From NCBI RefSeq assembly GCF_000687475.1, contig NC_057320.1, forward strand, positions 3,286,001 to 3,350,000: 64,000 nt of DNA. Reading direction: 5' to 3'. This document shows positions 56,828 through 64,000 of this stretch, one piece after another. The stretch is from Ustilaginoidea virens (taxonomy: Eukaryota > Ascomycota > Sordariomycetes > Hypocreales > Clavicipitaceae). The translations under genes and the position numbers were made by a program. The notes under the pieces are model-generated. The model was not told where the DNA came from. It made no database searches and was given only the letters and a program-made list of their open reading frames with translations. Numbering within the stretch: position 1 is the stretch's first letter; each line of letters begins with the position of its first letter.

Positions 56828-59800
56828 AGGCGAGGCGCGAGAGAAAACTTTGTTTACAGGGCAGGAATCACGAGGGAAACTATCATAGAAACTACACCTG
56901 CGCATTATCTGATATATCTCACTGTACATGTCTTTCTTCTTCATCTTCTTCTACTTTTTTCCCCCCTATTTTCTTGCGGGTTATTTTCTTTACCACAATA
57001 CCAACAGCCAAATGTAGCCTTAGGAATTAGAGCACGTGAATACGATGCAGTATCATATATACACACGACGGGCCTCTTGTCAGTCTCTTGACCGTTGCCG
57101 TGCTCTCGTTTTTCCCACGAACGGTCATTCAAGCCTGGGATCAGGCTCCGCCATGTGTAGGTACTCATGCAGAAACACAAAGGACCAATGAGGAGGCTTG
57201 ACTGCGCCAAGTGAGCTGTGCAAGACGGCCAGAGCATAGCATGCATGCATGCATGCATGGCGGGGGAGTCGCTCGCTTGGACAAGCTAGAAAGCTCGCTC
57301 GCCATGGATCAGGATGCCTCGAGACGCGCAACTCCCTCCATAGACGCTGGGCAGGCAGGAAGGCAGGGAGGGAGGCGGTTCAGTCATCCAAGAACGCAAG
57401 TAAGTCGACGCGACATTGTTGTTTCCCTTTAGCCAAGCGGATGGCGCGGCAACTCGGTGCTCGTGCTTCGGCATGCAAGGGAGGGCCGGGAAAAAAAAAA
57501 GAACAAAAAAAAAAAAGAGAGAGAGACAGAAAGACGCTCGAAGCGAGCGACGAGCATTCCAATCATGTTCGAGAAGCTGGTCGTCTCTGGTCCGTGCCTC
57601 AGGATGCTGGTACCCCGGACGGGGGGGGGGGGGGGGGGGAAGGGGTCTTTTCCGTATGGAATGAGCCGACCCCTTCCTTGCCTTGTCTCTTTACTTTGAT
57701 ATTTTTATCGTGGCCCGTCTCTATTTTTGACAGATTGCCCGTTTGAAGGGCGTAGTGAAGGAAGCAAGGCAAGGCAGGGCAAGGCAGGGCAAGACAGGGC
57801 AGGGCAGGGAATCCCACCGGCAGAAAAGGCTAGTTGATGCGATGCTTGCTTCCCGCGTACATGGCATGGCGCTGGGTGGTGAATATGCTTATTCTTTTTT
57901 TTTTTTTTTTTTTTTCCCCCTCGGGCCAGCAGCCGCAACGTTTGGCCCTGTTTCGCCGGGGTTTGCCGCGGTCTGGTCTGGTCTGGTCTGGTCTGGTCTG
58001 GTCTTCTCTGCGCTGCGCTGCGCTGCTTTTTTCTTTTCATTCTTCGTTTCAGGTTGACGGGGAGCTAGGCCTTGCTGTCTTTGGGTCTTTGGTCAGGTTC
58101 AGCGTCGTGATCGGGAGGGATTATTAGGTGGGCCCTGGCCTGGCCTGCTTTGCTCCTTCCTCATCATGCTTCATTCCTCATCACGCTTAAAGGCATCCAT
58201 CTGCGCCAACACAGCCAAAATCCACGATGCCGCAAGCCAATCGAAACATGGCGGGCCGGCACTCGCCCATCCTTGACGTGACGGAGCGACGGCCCCACAG
58301 CTTGTAACATGTTCATCACATCGCAGATCATCATGACTAACAGCCTCGTCTGTGGCAGCCTCGTCTCTAGCTTGTGATGCTTGTGATCTGGCAAGGCCGG
58401 GGCTTTAGCTACAGTAACTCTTTGCTGGACGAGCCCGGATGGCCCGGAAACTTGGATTAGCGGCGGGGAACCCCGTCCGGGAGCAGAGGATGGGGCCCCA
58501 TTCAGCGGAGTCGCCTCCATCGCACACGCAACGCACGCGCCAAAGCTAAGCCTCCGAGGTACGCGGCGCCCACCATGACGCGCCAATGCAGCGACGCCAC
58601 CATGCACACGTACATGTACGTTGTACATTATGCATGGTACTCCGTACATTGTGCATGTACGTACACATGCCTGGCTCCTTCCCCTCTTTTGCTTTGTGTA
58701 AGCGACGACGATGCCGGCCGCACAACCGTGGGACTCGAGATCGTGCCAAGCCAGGCCGTCCGTCCTCGTTGGTGGGTGGGTGACAGCGAGGACAGAAATG
58801 ACCTGGACTCTGCGCCGTGATTCAACAAGCCGACGATGCGCATGCCCATGTGCCACGATATAGCCGCTCTTTCCACCAACCCGGGGCTGCTCGCTTGTTG
58901 CCCGTGTCGTCCCCGTCCTCGTCCCCGTCCTCGTCCCCGTCCTCGGCAACTGGCTACATGGTTGCCCCTCGAAATCCTGCCTGGCTCCCTCCTACGCAGG
59001 AAACAGACAGCAGGCGTCAGGCAGCCATCTGACGACCAAGTTCAAGTTCCCCCATGACGTTAATCTCAATGTCTCAGGCCTTGCAGAACCTCCACCGGAT
59101 GGATCAGACAATTCCCCCCCCCCCTTCGCCCCCCCATCTGGCCGAGCCAAGCAAAGCCTCCAACTACCCCGGTCCTTGGGGGTTGGCGGACTCATGGCAT
59201 GGGGAAAAGGGCGGGGCAGCGACGAAGCTCGCCACGAGTTTAGCGACGTGTGGCAAGCTCATAGATGAGAGATGGCAGGCATTTGTTGGTCAGCAGCGAG
59301 CGCCGTCATCTTCCTGCGTGAGCCTTGCGCAACATTTTTTTTTTTTTGTTTTTTTTTGCACCATCAACCCCGGCCCGTCCCGGAAGGACATCTCCACGTT
59401 TTGCCGCCTCCTCCCCCAACCTACCGCCCCCTCTCTGCTAGACTCGGCATCGAAAATCCTTTTTGTTTCGTATTCACGCGTTGGATAATGTCCGTGATGC
59501 AGGTTTCCCGATGTCGCAGCCGTGGGCCGGGACTTGTGCTTGGCCATGGGATCATGATCATGGGCCATGAAGCCATGGTTAAATTATCAGCGCTCGCCCT
59601 CGGTCGATAGGGATAAACTCGGTCTCTTCGACACACCTCCATCGGCCCACCGCGGCTTTCACGGATGGGGTGACAGTCCCCGGGTAGATCCCGTCGTACA
59701 AGATGTAATGACCAAGCCCTAAACGACGTTGCAGCAGGCAGACGACGGCCCCCCGTTGCAACTGCGACTAGAATTCTGTGCAGCGGCGGCAGGGGCTCAA

Positions 59801-62800
59801 ACCAACACCCTGCATGTTTGACAGCGAACAAGTTTCTTTCCCCCCGTATTCATGATGACTTTGCCTTTCAGGGGGGGAGGCGGCGGGGGGAGTTGCCTGT
59901 ACTTTCTTCCTTTCCGTCCGTCTCTTTCTCCTCTTGTTGTTCACAAACGACCAAAGGGGAACGGAGCATTCGGCCCCCGGAGCCCCCTCTCCTCGGCCCT
60001 TTCCAACCCTCCGTTTCGAAGGCGAAGACATTTGCCAGAGTGGTCTGTGCCTTGCGCCGTTGTCCAAGATGCTCCAGCCGCCGCCGCCTCAAACTACAGC
60101 CGAATCTCCGTCTGCAGACCTGCAGAGCGGTTGCAGCTTGATTGCAAATGCTTACAGCAGCGCTGGGCTCTCTCTTCGTCTCGCAAAAGGCCGCCAGCCC
60201 ACGGTGCAGCAAACCCTTCCACGTGATGACGGCACGAGATTTGATTGCCCTGGCATGGAGGCTTCTTCAGAGTCCACACGGGACCGGAGAAACATAAAAA
60301 AAAAAAAAAAAAAGAATATATATGTATGTATGTACGTAAAGTGGAAAACCACATGCGCTAATTCCGGCATCCAAGTACATTGGAATCAACGACACACAAT
60401 TCAGCGCCCACTCCGTCGTCTGCCTCGTCTGGCTCACCCGAGGAGCACGGCAGCACATGAGCGGCAAAGACTGATTGCAGAGAAAGGCGGCGGCTAAAGG
60501 CTGATACTTTTGGCCAACGGGCGCGAAGCATTTCCAAGGCCCCCCCTTGATGGGGTCTCCTTTAATGTAACACGGTCAAGGTCTCAAGGCCCCTGGAAAT
60601 GCTCGCTTGGGGAAAATGGGTGCTTTTGTCAAATGCAGCCTGCGTTTGACCCCGGCACCCCATTGCCTGGCTTATTTTATCCCCCGCTCGACTTGTTATG
60701 AACGCACAACTGTCACGGGGTCCATTTGCAGCGCTCGTGCTGAGAACAGCCGGGGTCCGCGTCCGGGGATCCCATCTATCGTCATCCCATGGAATCCATA
60801 TCCACCTATCCCCTACCTATCATTCTAGGGCTAACTGATGGCTTCCCTGGCTTCCCTTGTCCCTTGCAAGTCGTCAAGGTGAGACTCGACGGGACCCCTC
60901 GCAACCGACTCTCGTCCTACACTGGGGGGAGCATGCTCCCGGCCTGTTGAGCGCAGTTCCAAAACCCAGAATCACGAATTGTCGGGAACAAGTTTAGTCA
61001 TTGGATGGATGAGCCATCCGCCTTTCTGGCCTGTTGTTGGGACCTGCGAAGCAAGCGGGCATCTTGACCTGACGGGGGAGATACCAGCCGCCCATGGTGT
61101 TTTCTAGGACGTCGATAACTGGCGTACTCCGTACATGGAGGAGTAATCCAGCATACATGCCTGTGGCTGCAGCGCTTCGTTCAACCGCACTGCTAAACTG
61201 CCCCGAGCATCAAGGAGCTCGGGTACACAAGGCAGACTAGCCATCCGGAGAATATGCCAAACGGGTTTCTTGATGGTAGTGTAGGGTGGTTGCCCGACTT
61301 GACTCGACCTAATATCCAGGCATTCAACCATAAGATACAAGCAAACAAATCCACAGGACAGGCGGCTACGCGGAAGAAACATGATGGGCGCCGCAAACCG
61401 TTTACAGTGACTATGCTTACGGTGACGCCTTGGCTGTAACTGCCAGAGGGGCTGGGCCGGAAAGAAAGTACGGCGAAGCGAAAAATTGAAGGAAACAACG
61501 ACCGCGAATATTTGCACGGCGTCCCTCCTTTCAAAGAGACTGGCATGCTGGACTCGCGCACACAATGACCATTGCCAATCACTCCAACTAGATCTGCAGC
61601 GCACATGAAGAGAGACCACCCCAGCCCGGAGCGGTCGGCGGCCCAGGAAATTGCAGCGGCCAACAGCGCAACCACGGCACCACCCTGAGATTGCGGCCAG
61701 CCATTAGCAGCCAGCCAGCACGTCCAGCCGCGCCGTAGTCAACAACTACCAAGTCGAAGAAAGCACAAACAAAACCCCCGTCGAGCTGGGCGCCGGCGTC
61801 ACTCGAGAACCCGAAACCAGCCTAGGAGAGCAGCACTCGCAGGAAAGGTTGCCCGGGTTGGGGCTCGCATCGGTAGCCGCTTACGGGGACGTGTCTTTGA
61901 ACAACAACAAACCGCCTGCAGTGTGCGGCCCAGTCGGACGCCTGTGGGAAAACAAATGGTCGTGAAGCTGGCTGGATGGCCCGTCTGGTCAGCCATGCCA
62001 GCAGTCCCGCCTTTGCCGCGCCGCCCGGCACTGTCCTCCCATTGGGTGCCAACCGGCGCTGGTGCTGTCTGGGGACTCTTTTTTCATGCACTGCGGATAG
62101 TTGTCAAGGTCTCGATCTGCCTCTGCCTGCTCCATGCCTGTCAAAGAATCCAGCGTAACGAAGCCCGTGGGGATGGATGATACTGAAACCCTCCCCTTCT
62201 CCCCCAAACACGCATCTTTGAAGAAGAGGCCGCCGCCTGCTGGTCATGGCTTGCGAATCACCATCAGGAGCCGGGATGAGCTGGGTATCGCCAGAAGGAA
62301 AACGCATGGTCATCTTTATAGTCTTGCGTTTCATCCACCTGCACGAATCACGCGGGGTGTCCCGGGGGGCCCGTCGGCTCGTTGAGCCATTCGCATCGCC
62401 GTCGGCTTTTGAATTTCTCTGCTCTCATCAGAGTCAAAAGGCGTCCAGTCACCGTTGTGGGGCAGCTTAGCCAGGGCACCGCCGCCACCCCCCCCCCCTC
62501 CCCTCCCCTCCCTCCCTCCCCGGGCTTCACTACCTGCACAGGACCCACATGGTCCAGACCTAGTGCGCTTATTACATATTTCGATCATTCGATGCAACAA
62601 AGGGGGGGAAAAGCCCTGACAGCAACACGAGTCAGGATTATCGAGAGAGACGGAAGGGCATGACACTTGGGCCATTCTCCACACCGTCAGGACTCAGGAC
62701 TCAGGACTCAGGATAGACGACGACGACGACGACGACGACGACGTTCAAGTGCCGTCCACCAATCAGCTCATTGTGCGGACATCCAGAGTACCGCGCGACA

Positions 62801-64000
62801 AGATGCCAGCCCAGCATGAACCTGGAAAGCGGAAAGCAGCTGGACTGCATGCAAGCCAACCGCCTGTCGACATTGTCCTGATTCCTCGGCATTCCCCTCA
62901 CCACCTGCGACGTTGGGGCCGTACGGCCCGTCCAGGCAGGTCTGGCCAGCTCTTTGCCGACCGACGCTCATCAGCAAGTTCCATTCCGCTCATGTCGGAC
63001 ACGGCAGCTTGCCATCCAGAACTCCCCCCTTCCCCGGGCGCAACACCCACATGTCGCTGGTCTCGTTACCACGCTCTGCTCACCGCTTCTTCGGCCTCGA
63101 CTGCCTTGCCTCCTCCCATCGCGCCGCATTGCTCCCTCACACGGCTGGCCGGCACGGTGCAGGAATATCGACACCATGCAGCGGCCGCGTAGCGGAGCGC
63201 AGCGCTGCCATCGGGTTCGCAAACACCCTGGCAAAGCACCTTGTTCCTCTTTGGAAAGCCGCGTCCAAGGATGCTCGCTTGACTCGTTCGGGAGCCGGTG
63301 GTGGCGTCATTTGACGATGCGCCTGCGACGTTGGTGCGCTTGTTACGCCGTTGCGTATCGGCGGCTGCTGCCAGGAGCGGGTAGCGCGTCGCCAGTGGTG
63401 TGATGTTCTTGCCACGGGAAATGCTTGCAGCTGTTTACTGCGACTCGCTCCCATATTATTAGACAGCAAGCCGGAGACGCTTCCGAGTTATGTCCGGCTG
63501 GCGGGACTGCTCGAAACGGCCCCTGGGGCTAACTTGCAGTTCTGGATGGATGATTGGGGCGCCTGTGCCTACGCATGCGCTGGATAACAAACCACCTGGA
63601 ACAGCCCTCGCCGAGCCGCGCAGCGTCTTGCCAGATCCCCGCGCGTCTCTTGAAACGGACTCGTCGTCCGTGTCCGTCTCGTTTCGGAACGTGAGATGGA
63701 GATAGTTCCCCCCCCCCCCCCAACGCGCGTCGGCCTTGGCTGGGTTGAGGGATTGGCAACCCGAGCGCAGGGTCTTTTTCAACGTGCCGAGGCGAGATGT
63801 AACCTTTCTGCGGTTCCAACGCACGTCCGTCGATCCCGAACCAAAATCCAGCCCGTAGTCGAGGAACCTTGGGCGACGCACGAAAAAAAGACCTGAGACT
63901 CGGGGTGCCGCGTAGTTGACAGCAAGCCAGGCGCTACACTAGCCGCTCCGTTCCCATCTGCCGCTGCTGCTGCTGCTGCTCTATCTGTCGTCCCTTTTGC
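56828..64000. other. Gene-free right end of the window
   Basis: In 7.2 kb I recognise no protein family on either strand. It contains many simple repeats: GCAT (57240-57258), a G run (57619-57638), GCAAG/GGCA units (57766-57812), GTCTG (57970-58003), CGTCCTCGTCCC (58908-58945), GAC (62714-62743), and T or A runs at 57894-57915 and 60296-60312. TACTCCGTAC motifs occur at 58638 and 61123. It may hold regulatory DNA, non-coding RNA genes or decayed sequence; none can be supported from sequence alone. Confidence 0.45.
62714..62743. repeat. GAC trinucleotide microsatellite
   Basis: About nine to ten perfect GAC units in non-coding DNA. Confidence 0.85.

Noticed and set aside
1..64000. Secondary-metabolite cluster or defence system
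   Set aside because: No polyketide synthase, NRPS, terpene synthase, P450 group or NLR-type gene was recognised; the genes are conserved and functionally mixed.

Overview
The window is nuclear DNA of a filamentous ascomycete, most likely a Sordariomycete and probably Hypocreales. The evidence is short introns (about 55-100 nt) with GT..AG ends and CTRAC-type branch points just before the acceptor, GC-rich coding DNA, and fungal families such as the RAD7/RAD16 repair pair, Gti1/Pac2, fungal GH3 beta-glucosidase and Cym1. The species assignment is inference. There is no prokaryotic, viral or organellar block. I saw no rRNA, CRISPR or convincing tRNA by eye.

Layout. 1-1229 (-): 5' part of a taxilin gene, cut by the left edge. 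2291-5311 (+): Cym1/PreP presequence protease. 9438-10876 (+): ornithine decarboxylase behind a long gene-free leader region. 11832-13197 (+): elongation factor 1-beta, its first intron filled with giant T tracts. 14161-17608 (-) and 18793-20852 (+): RAD16 and RAD7, the two partners of the global-genome repair complex, transcribed away from a shared 1.2 kb promoter region. 21477-22645 (-): secreted class-3 lipase. 26331-27506 (-): GT64 glycosyltransferase. 30601-33590 (+): secreted GH3 beta-glucosidase. 33909-34385 (-): mitochondrial ribosomal protein bL34m. 34696-35556 (-): NAT9-like acetyltransferase. 35971-38228 (-): mitochondrial methionyl-tRNA synthetase. 38598-39245 (+): NTF2-like protein, probably the mRNA-export factor Mtr2. 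39872-41588 (+): prenyltransferase alpha subunit RAM2 with an unrecognised N-terminal extension. 42219-46560 (+): CAND1. From 46.6 kb the window becomes gene-poor, with two related AT-rich elements with terminal inverted repeats (50.06-50.72 and 52.45-52.90 kb), then a Gti1/Pac2 regulator at 55710-56827, and about 7 kb without a recognisable gene to the end.

How the genes relate. Most are conserved housekeeping genes in ordinary syntenic order, not a biosynthetic cluster. Several serve mitochondria (Cym1, bL34m, MetRS), several translation or polyamines (EF1-beta, ODC), two form one repair complex (RAD7/RAD16), and lipase, GH3 and GT64 serve secretion or the cell surface. Gti1/Pac2 is a morphogenesis regulator in an otherwise accessory-looking end.

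The most unusual signals are in gene structure: two introns in the GH3 gene apparently separated by a one-nucleotide exon; a RAD7 start codon split by an intron; GC-AG introns in two neighbouring genes; a 7-nt first exon in the Gti1/Pac2 gene; and a minisatellite that starts inside the last codons of CAND1. Dispersed intergenic palindromes (TACGGAGTA type and CCTAGGTA type) are a second theme. I did not find a clearly new multi-gene system.
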